Shown one piece after another: positions 31,501-40,100 of a DNA stretch of 64,000 bases; position 1 is the first letter of the stretch, and every line of letters begins with the position of its first letter. The translations under genes were made by a program, and so were the position numbers. The stretch is from Mycolicibacterium porcinum (GTDB lineage Bacteria; Actinomycetota; Actinomycetes; Mycobacteriales; Mycobacteriaceae): the NCBI GenBank assembly GCA_001942045.1, contig MSTD01000015.1:62001-126000 (forward strand), read 5' to 3'. The notes under the pieces are model-generated. The model ran no database searches. It was not told where the DNA came from and saw nothing but the letters and a program-made list of their open reading frames with translations.

Positions 31501-32768
31501 GTCAGGATGAAGAACGCCAGCGCGCCCAAGCCGAAGACATCGATGCGGGCCGGGTCGGTCGGGCGGGGGCCTTCCGGGGCGGCGAACAGCCGGGCGGTGT
31601 CACTCGGAGTGGCGGCCATCAGGCTGAGCGACCCCGAGGAGAGCCGACTCACCGCGGTGTCCGGGTTGGCTGGCAGCACCCCGGCGCTGTCCCAATCGGT
31701 GACTTGCGGCAGCAGATGGGTGCCGCGCTCGCGGATCGCGACCGAGCGGGGGTTGAGGCTGCGATGCACCACTCGATTGCGGTGTGCGTAGTGCACGATG
31801 TCGGCGATGTCGGAGATCAGCTCGAGCTGCTGATCCAGCGTCAAGGTGTCCTGGTGGTCGGCCAGCCACAAATCCAGAGGAGTGTCGGCCTTGGGTTGTG
31901 GGAACACCAGGCCGATGCCCAGCTCGGGTTCGTTGACCAGATCCTTCGGGGCCTGCAACCCGTCGTAGGTGAGCCGCGACAGCAGGTTGAACTCGTGGGT
32001 AACGGCCTGCTTGCGGGCGTGATCGTCGGCCTTCGTCGAGCCCTGACCGGTGGTGTAGAACCGGATGCGGACGTGGTCTTCGGTGTTGACGTGGTGAAAC
32101 GCCGGCCAGTCCTGCCAGCCGTCGCCGTCAGCCAGCGGCTGATCGTCGATGATCCAGGAACCGACCTCGCGTTGGCGGCGCGGGGCCAGGCCGATCGCCT
32201 TCATCAGATCGGCGATCAGCAGGCTGCCTTCTTCAGACACCGGCGTATGGCTGGCCGGGGCGAGCAAGCGCTCGGAGATGCCCGGGAGTCCGCTGATCTT
32301 GCTGTGTCCATCGAGCCCGTAGAGATTGATCTTCGAGCTTTGCGGCAGATCGCAGACGAACTCGGGGTGGTGCAGGAACACCAGTTCCTGCACCCAGGGG
32401 ACCGCACCTTTGGGGGCCTGACCGGTCTTCTGGCGCAGGGTGTCCTTGAGCAGTGACGAGAAATATTGGGCTTTGCGTCGGGCAAGGAGCAGCGGGGAAT
32501 CCTCGGCCCGGTGGCCGTCACGCATCCACACGTGGTCGTTGCCGCGCAGGATGCCGCGGTAGTGCTTGAGCTCGACGAGGTAGAGCGTGTCGCGGGCCAA
32601 AACCAGCAAGTCGACCTCATGCCAGCGGCCGCGATTATCGCGGAACTCGAAGTTTGCCCAGGCCCGAAACGGGGGAGCGTCGGGCAGGGCCTGCTTGACC
32701 GCTTCCAGACCCTGCTTTTCGTGGGTGAACTGGGAGTCGGCGATCGTGACCCAGCGGCCGTCCTTCAC
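28533..32768 (-). CDS. pglW: PglW, NERD and tandem kinase-like protein of type 2 BREX
   Basis: 1411 residues from GTG 32768, which has gaagggggt about ten bases upstream; a TTG at 32792 would add eight residues. Order: NERD-like nuclease-related domain (about 45-110, VDLLVLARDT and VELKHYRG); a first kinase-like domain whose catalytic loop reads VVHRSLNPRS (about 331), with Asp replaced by Ser, so probably inactive; a second kinase with glycine loop LGAGSTAEG (about 516), catalytic loop NRDIKPAN (about 630) and DFS in place of DFG; and a long helical C-terminus of about 600 residues. PglW is the serine/threonine kinase of the Pgl system. It is the first gene of the operon and faces the AAA/S8 pair divergently. 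Confidence 0.94.
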   Translation of the reverse strand: MKDGRWVTIADSQFTHEKQGLEAVKQALPDAPPFRAWANFEFRDNRGRWHEVDLLVLARDTLYLVELKHYRGILRGNDHVWMRDGHRAEDSPLLLARRKAQYFSSLLKDTLRQKTGQAPKGAVPWVQELVFLHHPEFVCDLPQSSKINLYGLDGHSKISGLPGISERLLAPASHTPVSEEGSLLIADLMKAIGLAPRRQREVGSWIIDDQPLADGDGWQDWPAFHHVNTEDHVRIRFYTTGQGSTKADDHARKQAVTHEFNLLSRLTYDGLQAPKDLVNEPELGIGLVFPQPKADTPLDLWLADHQDTLTLDQQLELISDIADIVHYAHRNRVVHRSLNPRSVAIRERGTHLLPQVTDWDSAGVLPANPDTAVSRLSSGSLSLMAATPSDTARLFAAPEGPRPTDPARIDVFGLGALAFFILTGGTAPATERGELMDRLRRDRGLDLAAEMPQVRSSLRQFVLDATDPSPAERTETVAEFVEQLSGIRKDLSEKTTGTDPLEASPGTVLAGGRFVYKRRLGAGSTAEGILVEDHQVGGAERVLKVAKDADAAERLHAEAQILGQFDNDDRIVTLHGVETVGGRTALLLRYAGRTTLAEELNNRGRLSIDVLERWGTDLLTALVALERHGVTNRDIKPANLGVYQTSSRAESHLIMFDFSMAGVDARNIEAGTPPYLDPFLGTGARRQYDTAAERYGAAVVLFEMATGATPQYGPDPSANPATINDDVTVDPTLFEPTLAAAMVAFFAAALSRDTARRPDTAEDMLRAWRRIFEVADVDVTAQAGDAAAEKADAATALTAAGLSPRALSALQPVQVTTVGELLALDPTALNRLVTREAKDTANEIKTRYRAWTKRLGKQSPSAKSDLMGLDDTIALLMSAVSGQRSSTRKEAAALILGVHPGLDAFASSTELAEKLGKAPQRGPQLLKELQQDWGEHADTRERLDDITDIARRVIADFGGVASIGTLTAEIRAQLPQVGLGPADAVARERADRAAGGLLRVALDRLSEHEAASGDKEFVRRRHGRRLSLLANDEMLLSAAESAAKRADELVSADRNAVIPAHSAARELRAAFADGYNAVSDRAVTVATPGDVRLVRLAAAISKHAGVSGRGELHNHDMSPAAAVQVALTGLAQSESLSASQIRSRVTARFPELGRVPLRPHLDKILDQTTLNLRWDNESETFCFPDAEPASATTMHTRKPTKVPVAATASLDAAEQATSTLTVLRRSVDECGFVAVGVPIPPDRPGEHERVAQLLAETHGGQVVDVTTRLMAAMRDLAAQQGVSWDLIRGADAAKSGSRDARGLRAVIDRVVPQLWAELQSAVFDGDGSSSPLILTEISPLARYGHLEVLAKLSDLSAPRRRPVWVVLPQLRGQVGALVDRKPIQLGSPGGQFVVWREAPDAVPAGGDKGVQ

Positions 32769-32986
32769 CGGTGAGCCACCCCCTTCTCGCAACGTGTAGG
32801 CAACAACTTACTGACTCGGCCGTCAGGCATGGTGGAGAGTGCTGGTTTCTCCGCTCGACTGATGGCGCGAGGGGGAAGTATGCACCTGTTGACCGACAAT
32901 GCGACGCTCGGTGGCACTCGAGATTGCCGAATTTCTGACAGTCCTCGGCTTTACACTCAGGGAAATGGACGGTGAGGGGGTGAATC
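32769..32986. promoter_or_regulatory. divergent promoter region between BREX and the AAA/S8 pair
   Basis: These 218 bases separate pglW (leftward) from the AAA ATPase gene (rightward) and must hold the promoters of both operons. I see a possible rightward -10 (tacact, about 32952-32957) but no convincing -35 and no long palindrome. No coding frame here is believable on either strand. Confidence 0.45.
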
Positions 32987-33952
32987 ATGGCGGGCTCGGG
33001 CGAGCACTTCAAGGCGCTGGTGCGCACCCACGGGAGCGGCGATGACGAGGCCTTTTATTCGGTCGCGTTGCAAGTTGCTGCCCAGGCTGCACGTCAGGGC
33101 CACCACAAGCTGGCCGCCGACCTCAAATCTGCGGTCGAGCAGTCGCGCACAGGTCGTGCAGGCAAGGTTGTCTCGATCGCCCAGCCTCGCGGGGATCTCT
33201 CCGAGTTGGTGCTCGCCTCGCATCCGACCGTCACGTTGAAGGACTTGGTGCTGCAGGACGAGTTGGACGCGCGTGTGCGTCGAATTCTGACCGAGCAGCG
33301 GCAACGCAAGAGCCTGATGGATCACGGGTTCGACCCAGCCCATCGGCTCTTGTTCGAAGGCCCGCCGGGTACCGGCAAAACCATGACCGCAGCTGTCCTG
33401 GCGCATGAGCTGTCCTTACCGCTGTTCACCATCCGCCTGGACTCCTTGCTGAGCAAGTTCATGGGTGAGACGGCCAGCAAGCTTCGGATCATCTTTGATG
33501 CCGCGGAAGCGCAGCGTGGGGTCTACCTGTTCGATGAGTTCGACGCGCTCGGCGGTGACCGCGCGGGAAATGACGTCGGTGAAGCACGACGAATCCTCAA
33601 CTCCTTCTTGGTATTTCTGGAGAACAGCAGCAGCGAGAGCATTATCATCGCGGCCACCAACCACCGGTCGATCCTGGATCGGGCACTATTCCGCCGGTTC
33701 GACATGGTCCTCGACTACGCACTGCCCGATGCCAAACAGGGTGCTGCCGTCATGCGGGCACGGCTGGGGTCCCTCGCCAAGGGAATCCGGTGGACCTCGC
33801 TCGCTGCTGACATTGAGGGACTTTCCCACGCTGATCTGGTGCGGGCGGCGGAATCGGCAGCGAAAAGCGTTATTTTGGAGGGTAGTACGCAGGTCAGCGT
33901 CGAAGAGCTTCGCCTGGCTTTGAGTGCGAGGAAGTCGGCTAGCATTGGCTGA
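32987..33952 (+). CDS. ietA: AAA ATPase of an IetAS-type defence pair
   Basis: 321 residues from ATG 32987, with ggtgaggggg seven bases upstream. It has a helical N-terminus of about 90 residues and one AAA module with GPPGTGKT (125-132), Walker B LFDEFDAL (D183/E184), sensor-1 ATNHRS (about 223) and an arginine-rich FRRF segment. It is similar in layout to SpoVK/FtsH-type ATPases. It overlaps the downstream subtilisin gene by 8 bases. A small AAA ATPase coupled to an S8 protease is the architecture named ietAS among experimentally tested defence systems. The likely role is ATP-dependent control or substrate delivery for the protease. Confidence 0.85.
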   Translation: MAGSGEHFKALVRTHGSGDDEAFYSVALQVAAQAARQGHHKLAADLKSAVEQSRTGRAGKVVSIAQPRGDLSELVLASHPTVTLKDLVLQDELDARVRRILTEQRQRKSLMDHGFDPAHRLLFEGPPGTGKTMTAAVLAHELSLPLFTIRLDSLLSKFMGETASKLRIIFDAAEAQRGVYLFDEFDALGGDRAGNDVGEARRILNSFLVFLENSSSESIIIAATNHRSILDRALFRRFDMVLDYALPDAKQGAAVMRARLGSLAKGIRWTSLAADIEGLSHADLVRAAESAAKSVILEGSTQVSVEELRLALSARKSASIG

Positions 33953-36488
33953 CGGGCGCGATCATCTCAGTCACTTCCTTGTCGTCGATCGTGTAGCAAA
34001 CGAGGACTTTCACCGTCGAGGTGGCGGAAATCCGAAAGTCAGACCGGTGGAGGATCGCGCCAGACACGGGCGGGGTCGGCTCGGCGAGCTGGAATCTGTG
34101 TTTGCCTCCAGCGATCAGGCCCGCGATGAGCTGCTGACGGAGGAGGAACTGCGTGCACTCGGCACGATCGTCACACTCGAAGGCGAGGATCCTGCATTCC
34201 CGCTGAAAGTTGAATCCCTACAGCAGTTCACTCGGCATCGGAAGTCACCCCGCAGGCCCAAGTGGCTGCTGCTCGCGGTTCATCCCGCCAACGTCGAGTC
34301 GGGACTGCCCGAACGGGCGATGGTGTGGGTCGCGGACGCATACCGAGCTGAATTTGTTGAGCTCTTCGAGAAGTACCTGGCATCTGATACTCCGGCCGGC
34401 AAGCCAAAGAACAACGAACTCGTGGCCAATATCGCGCGAATCCGTGCGACGGTGCTACGAGACCTATGGCAGTCCGATGGTGAGCCTGCCCAGAAGATGC
34501 CGGTGTGGTGGGAGCTGTGGCTGCACCGGACGCAGAATGGCCCGGATCTCTTGCGGCGCTTCGCGGAAGCGAACAATCTCAACGTCTCCTCCCGCATCCT
34601 GCGCCTCGCTGACCGAGATGTCATGTGGATCGAGGCAAGGTGGGGCCAGCTTGAGATTCTGCCTTTCACCGAAGTGCCTATCGCCGAGATCCGCAGCCCC
34701 GAATTTATTGACACCGTTGAAGACCTGAGCGCCGGGGAGCAGGCCGAGTACACCGACGACCTCGCTCAGCGGCTTGAACCCGCTGGCGAACACCAACCCG
34801 CCGTGTGTCACTTGGATACCGGCGTGGCTCGCACCCACGTCCTGCTCGATAGGTCACTCGCGCCACAAGACCTACATACCGTTGTTGGTACAAGTGGATT
34901 CGATACGGCAGGGCATGGCACCGCGATGGCGGGCGTCGCATTGTTCGGGCAAGACCTGGACCAGTACCTCATCGGCAATGATCCGGTGGTCCTGCGGCAT
35001 CGGCTTGAGTCAGTACGCATCAAACCGACCCGAACGGAACCCAACCACGAACCGATCACATTCGGTGACGTGACTGCTCAGGCAGTCTCTCTTCCCGAAG
35101 CCACGTCGGCGCGTCGCCGGGTGTTCTGCTTGCCTGTAACGGTCGACGGTGACACCCCAGGAACTCCGGGCCAACCCACGTTGTGGTCAGCAACCGTCGA
35201 TGCGCTCGCGGTCGGGACCGATGTGGTTCGCATCGGCGATGAATTGCAGTTGCTTGCACCACCCAATGGCGAAGCGGCGCGGCTCATCGTGGTGTCGGCG
35301 GGCAACGTGGACCGATTTGTTACCGAGCATCTCGACGAATCAGACACGTCGTCGGTACGTGATCCTGCACAGGCATGGAACGTGCTGACCGTTGGTGCTC
35401 ACACTGAGATGGTCGACCTGCCAACCGACCCGGCTTACGAAGGGTGGACTGCCGTCGCTGCCAGCGGTGAACTCTCACCGCACAGTCGCACCTCCCTGCT
35501 TTTCGGCGCGCGACCATGGCCCATCAAACCCGACATTGTCATGGAGGGCGGCAATGTGCTCCACGATGGCGGTTCGCTCTTTGAGCCCCGTCATGCCGCG
35601 GTATCCGTGCGAACTACCGGTAACTTCAATGACCAAGCCCTCTCGTCGGCCAACGCGACAAGCGCAGCGACGGCGCAGGCCTCTCGACTCGCAGCGTTGG
35701 TGATGGTCACCTATCCCGAGTACTGGCCCGAGACTGTTCGAGCTCTGCTGGTGCATGCAGCCGAGTGGACACCAGCGATGCGGCAGGCGTTGGAAGTTGC
35801 GCGTAGCCAAGGATTGCAGCAGCAACAGACGTTACTGCGCCGCTACGGATGGGGCGTGCCGACCGAGGACCGCGTGCTCTACTCCTCCGATCAGGCGGTT
35901 ACCCTCGTCGTTCAGGACCAGTTCGTGCCGTTCGAAGGTGACGAATTCAAGGTGCCGGTCTTTCGACTACACGACTTGCCTTGGCCGAAGCAGGTTTTGG
36001 AGGAACTTGGCGAAACGCAGGTCGATTTGCGGGTAACCCTGTCCTACTTCATCGAGCCGACTGCGTCACGCCGTGGCTGGCGGCAGCGGTACAAGTACCC
36101 GTCACATTCGCTTCGCTTTGAACTTCAGGACCCTCTGGAGTCAGACGAGCGATTCGTGCAGCGTGTCAATCATGATGCGGGCACCGAAGAAAATGGCGGC
36201 GGCCGCGCACCGAGCCATGTGCGGTGGCGAGTAGGACCGAATCAGCGCAACCTCGGTTCGTTGCACCAAGATATTTGGGAGACATCAGGAATTGAGCTTG
36301 CCCAGTCGGGGAAGCTCGCGGTGTATCCGGTCGGCGGGTGGTGGAAGTACAGCAAGGCGAAGGATCGCGTCGACAAGGCGGTGCGTTATGCGCTCGTCAT
36401 CTCGCTGAGTACACCCCAGACAGATGTCGATCTGTACACGCCGATCGCCAACCTCCTGCGGGTTCCGATCGCGATTCCGATCGAATGA
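33945..36488 (+). CDS. ietS: subtilisin-like S8 serine protease of an IetAS-type pair
   Basis: 847 residues if started at TTG 33945 (gaggaag ten bases upstream); GTG 33924 would add seven residues, and the true start is uncertain. The early segment FHRRGGGNPK followed by an RARHG motif is typical of this protease group. The catalytic triad is visible: D291 in HLDTGVA, H324 in GHGTAM, and S573 in NATSAATA. The H-to-S spacing is long (about 250 residues). No signal peptide is seen, so it should act in the cytoplasm, as expected for a defence protease partnered with an AAA ATPase. The substrate cannot be read from sequence. Confidence 0.88.
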   Translation: MADGRDHLSHFLVVDRVANEDFHRRGGGNPKVRPVEDRARHGRGRLGELESVFASSDQARDELLTEEELRALGTIVTLEGEDPAFPLKVESLQQFTRHRKSPRRPKWLLLAVHPANVESGLPERAMVWVADAYRAEFVELFEKYLASDTPAGKPKNNELVANIARIRATVLRDLWQSDGEPAQKMPVWWELWLHRTQNGPDLLRRFAEANNLNVSSRILRLADRDVMWIEARWGQLEILPFTEVPIAEIRSPEFIDTVEDLSAGEQAEYTDDLAQRLEPAGEHQPAVCHLDTGVARTHVLLDRSLAPQDLHTVVGTSGFDTAGHGTAMAGVALFGQDLDQYLIGNDPVVLRHRLESVRIKPTRTEPNHEPITFGDVTAQAVSLPEATSARRRVFCLPVTVDGDTPGTPGQPTLWSATVDALAVGTDVVRIGDELQLLAPPNGEAARLIVVSAGNVDRFVTEHLDESDTSSVRDPAQAWNVLTVGAHTEMVDLPTDPAYEGWTAVAASGELSPHSRTSLLFGARPWPIKPDIVMEGGNVLHDGGSLFEPRHAAVSVRTTGNFNDQALSSANATSAATAQASRLAALVMVTYPEYWPETVRALLVHAAEWTPAMRQALEVARSQGLQQQQTLLRRYGWGVPTEDRVLYSSDQAVTLVVQDQFVPFEGDEFKVPVFRLHDLPWPKQVLEELGETQVDLRVTLSYFIEPTASRRGWRQRYKYPSHSLRFELQDPLESDERFVQRVNHDAGTEENGGGRAPSHVRWRVGPNQRNLGSLHQDIWETSGIELAQSGKLAVYPVGGWWKYSKAKDRVDKAVRYALVISLSTPQTDVDLYTPIANLLRVPIAIPIE

Positions 36489-36559
36489 GGTGCGTGCATT
36501 GTGCGTGAATAGTGAGGATCGGCAATGCAATTCAGGCTCCACGACGGGAGGGCGGCGGC

Positions 36560-37018
36560 ATGGAACTGGTTAGTGCTTTAGGTGTTGCATCGGCGGTGAT
36601 CGCCTTGTCCGCGGTCATCCTGGCATGGCGGACCTTCCGACAGGGTGCCGAATTGCAGGCGTCCTTGAATCTGACGGCGCGCTACGAAGACATCATGAGC
36701 GAACTGCCACGCAGGGCGCGGCTGGAGGACACGTGGGGTCCAGATGTCGATCCTGAGTTCGAGGTTCGGTTGCGCTATCTCAATCTGTGTTCCGAGGAGT
36801 ACTACCTCATGAAGAAGGGGCTGCTCTCTTCTCGGGTGTGGGACATCTGGGAGGCCGAGATTCGGCGAGCACTAGCGTCGCAGCCGTATAGGGATGCCTG
36901 GGAGGCACTCCACAGCCAGTTCGGGAGCTATCCCGCCTTCTCAGAATTCGTCGCGCAATGCCAGGAAACCACGTCCACGGCGGATCCCGACAGTGCCCCG
37001 CGTGCCGGCAAGCTGTGA
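36560..37018 (+). CDS. small single-pass membrane protein, unknown function
   Basis: 152 residues from ATG 36560 (gggaggg eight bases upstream; the longer frame from 36512 lacks a ribosome site). Residues about 3-23 (LVSALGVASAVIALSAVIL) form one membrane helix; the rest is soluble, charged and helical, with a tryptophan-rich stretch (VWDIWEAE). It lies 71 bases after the S8 protease gene and 123 bases before the two-headed dynamin gene, all on the plus strand. It could belong to either neighbour. A membrane-anchored partner for the dynamin-like proteins is an attractive guess but has no direct support. Confidence 0.7.
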   Translation: MELVSALGVASAVIALSAVILAWRTFRQGAELQASLNLTARYEDIMSELPRRARLEDTWGPDVDPEFEVRLRYLNLCSEEYYLMKKGLLSSRVWDIWEAEIRRALASQPYRDAWEALHSQFGSYPAFSEFVAQCQETTSTADPDSAPRAGKL

Positions 37019-37141
37019 AACGCTCGCTCGGGAGACCGCGACGGACGGCACGTGTAATGCGGGGTAGAAAGACGAGGAGCTGCGTTCGATTGTCGGAGGT
37101 GTGCGCCACGATACCGAGTTCTGTCTGGTGTGGAGGAGGGC

Positions 37142-40100
37142 ATGGCGGTGGATGCAATGACGTCAACGGCGAATGCTGATGGGCCAGACCAGAGCCTGAA
37201 CTTTGACGTAGCGGTAGACGCTGCGCTGTCCGCCGGACGCACCGAGATCGAGAAACTGCAGACGCTCAGCGACGAGGCGCTTGCCGAGTACCAGCGGCTG
37301 GTCGAGAAAGCCCAGTCGATGAGCAGCATCCAGCACGAGCTGACCGCGCAATTTGAGGCGATGAGCCGGGACTTCGCCGAGAAGGCTAGCGGTCACCTCC
37401 GCCACCAACGTGAGGTGTTGTCGACCTTCAACATCGCCTTCTTCGGGCGTACCGGTGCCGGCAAGAGCACCTTGTTGTCCACCTTCGGCCGACTCGACGG
37501 CGGCGGCGTCTCGCCGGGCGAAAGTGACTGGACAACAGATGTCCAAACAGTGACCTGGCGGGGATGTTGCCTGTACGACACGCCAGGCATTAACGGTTGG
37601 GGCGGCCGGCAAAGCCGTGATGAGCTCGAAGCCACAGCGCGTAAGGCCGTGGAGGTCGCCGACGTCGTGCTGCTGTGCTTTGACAGCCAAAGCCAGCAGG
37701 CGAGTGAGTTCACCAAGGTTGCCGAATGGGTGTGCCACTTCGGGAAACCGACCATCGCCGTGCTGAACGTCCGCAACCTGCGTTGGCGTCACCCAGCGCG
37801 CGTACCCGACCAGCAAGCCCGGCGAAACATATCGGTGCCAGTCCGACAGCACGCTGACAACATCCGCACCGAGCTCGCCAATATTGGACTTCCGCGCATC
37901 CCGGTGGTCGCTCTTCAAAGCAGACGAGCACTATTCGCGCGGGCAAGCCTGCCCTTTCGAGGGCCCGCGCTTACGGACTTCACCTCGGACCGTGAGCAAT
38001 ACGGTGTCGACTACCTCGCTCGATGGTCGAACTTCGAAGCCCTCGAAGCATTGGTCTCGGCGGGCATTGCTGCGGGCGGCGCCGACTTGCGCCTGACCTC
38101 CCTGCGGGAGGGTATGCGTGCTGTCCTGGCCGACGAGGCGGCGCTGCTGGCCGACTTCGGCGAGCGTGTCAGGGCACGAATCGACGAATTGGATCGACTC
38201 GTTGCGCGCCACTTGGAGGTGCTGGGATACCCAGACGATGACGAGCGCGCGGAGTTTCTGCACGACGAGGCGTGGTGCGGTGATCTCCTCACCATCTTCG
38301 AGACGGCCCGCGGAAAACCGTATCGGACACCGGCCCTCGGCACGTTCGCACGGAATGTCCGCATGTTGCTGAAGCCGATCCTGGCAGAGCCAAGGTCCAA
38401 TTCGCTGCGCCGCCTGATAAAGCTGGAGCGCAAAGCATTTGACGATGGCCACGACACTGATCCCGAGAAGTTCGCCGAGGCGGTGTTTGATGACGATGAG
38501 ATCGACCACGCGCTATGCGAGGTGTGGTTCTCGGCGTCGCAGTTCCTCCTGCGTGAGATCGACCTAGCTACTGCCGAAATCCGGCACAGCGCAGGGACCT
38601 CGGACCAAGCGCGTGTATCCCTGGAAGGCGGTGCCGGCGCAACGGCTCGCGCATTTCAGTCGGCACTGCGCTCGGGCGGAATGCTCGCCGGCACAACCGC
38701 AACCGTGCTTGCTGGTGTCGCGCTGACCAATTTCTGGAACCCCGCCGGCTGGGTCGCGGGTGTGACTCTTGCCGGCATCGGGGCTGCAGGGCAGTTGATG
38801 AGTTGGATTGGTGGAAAGGCGGGTGAGTCAGCCGAATCGGACCGAAGATCAGCGCGAGCAAAAGCAGTCTTGGCTGGCCGCAACGCGATACACGAAACGT
38901 TTGACCGCATTGAACAGGAATTCCTCACAGGTGCGCGCGCCGCGTCGTGGCGGGCGGCTGCAGAAAACCTTCGCCCACTGTTGCGAGACGCCGTCGTGTT
39001 GTCGGCCCTGCTCGGCGATGTGCAGACTTTGGCGAGAAAACTGGAAGGTGACGGATCGGCGATACCGGTCGTCTCCACAACAGACGTGATGTTGGGTGCC
39101 GAGCACGCGCTCGCCGGGGCGGGCTCAACCGCGGGAGAGCAGGACTCTAACTTCATCCTTCTCGGCGAGGATTGGTTCGATCTCCCGTCAGACATCCAAC
39201 CACCTCCCGATCCCACCGCGTTGCGTAACGTGTGCCGCGAGCAGCATCGTGACGACGTCGCTCAGCTATGCGACGCCGTTGTCCACAGCCTGTCGCGTCC
39301 CGAACCTACGAAACTGGCGGCCTGGCTGAACGCGATCGCCGATGCAACACAGGGTGACCCTCGTTTACGTGAGGTTGCTGCTGACTACAAAGCACGGTCG
39401 TCGGCGCGGCCGACGGTGGCGGTTCTGGGAGATTTCAGCGCAGGAAAGTCGTCGTTCGTGAAGCGGCTTCTCATCGAGACAGGTAGCGCTGGTGACGATC
39501 ACCCCACTGTTCGTGCTGACCCGACAACGGCGAAGGTGCACCGCTACACCGTCGGATCTTACGACCTGCTCGACACCCCCGGGTTCCAAAGTGGCCGCGC
39601 GGGCCACGAGCAGGAAGCCATCGATGGTGCTCGCGATGCCGCGTTCGTCATTGTCGTGCTGCATGTCAACCTTCTCCTGGGGGATACCTCACGATTGGAG
39701 TCGTTGGCAAACGGAACGAATGTCGATGTGGGCAAATGGCCACGAATGCTGTTCCTGATCAACCGATGCGACGAACTCGGCGTGGATCCGGACAACGAAG
39801 TCCGCGAGTACTTCAACCGCCGTGAGCGGAAGGAAGCTGAGCTACGCGCGGCGCTGCAATCCCGCAACATCGAGGTGCCAGGTGAGCACATTCACGGCAT
39901 CGCCAGCGATCCCTTCTCCTCAGTCGGCGACCGCTGGCCCGTCACATTGTCCGACTATGAAAGGAACAGCGACTGGGACGGGATGGCGGCTGTTGTCGAA
40001 GTCCTGCAAGCACTCACCCCCGAGCAGATCCACCAGGCGAGTCGACAAGCCGGATTCGACGCCGCCCACACACGGTTGCTCCGGATCCGTGCCAGCACCG

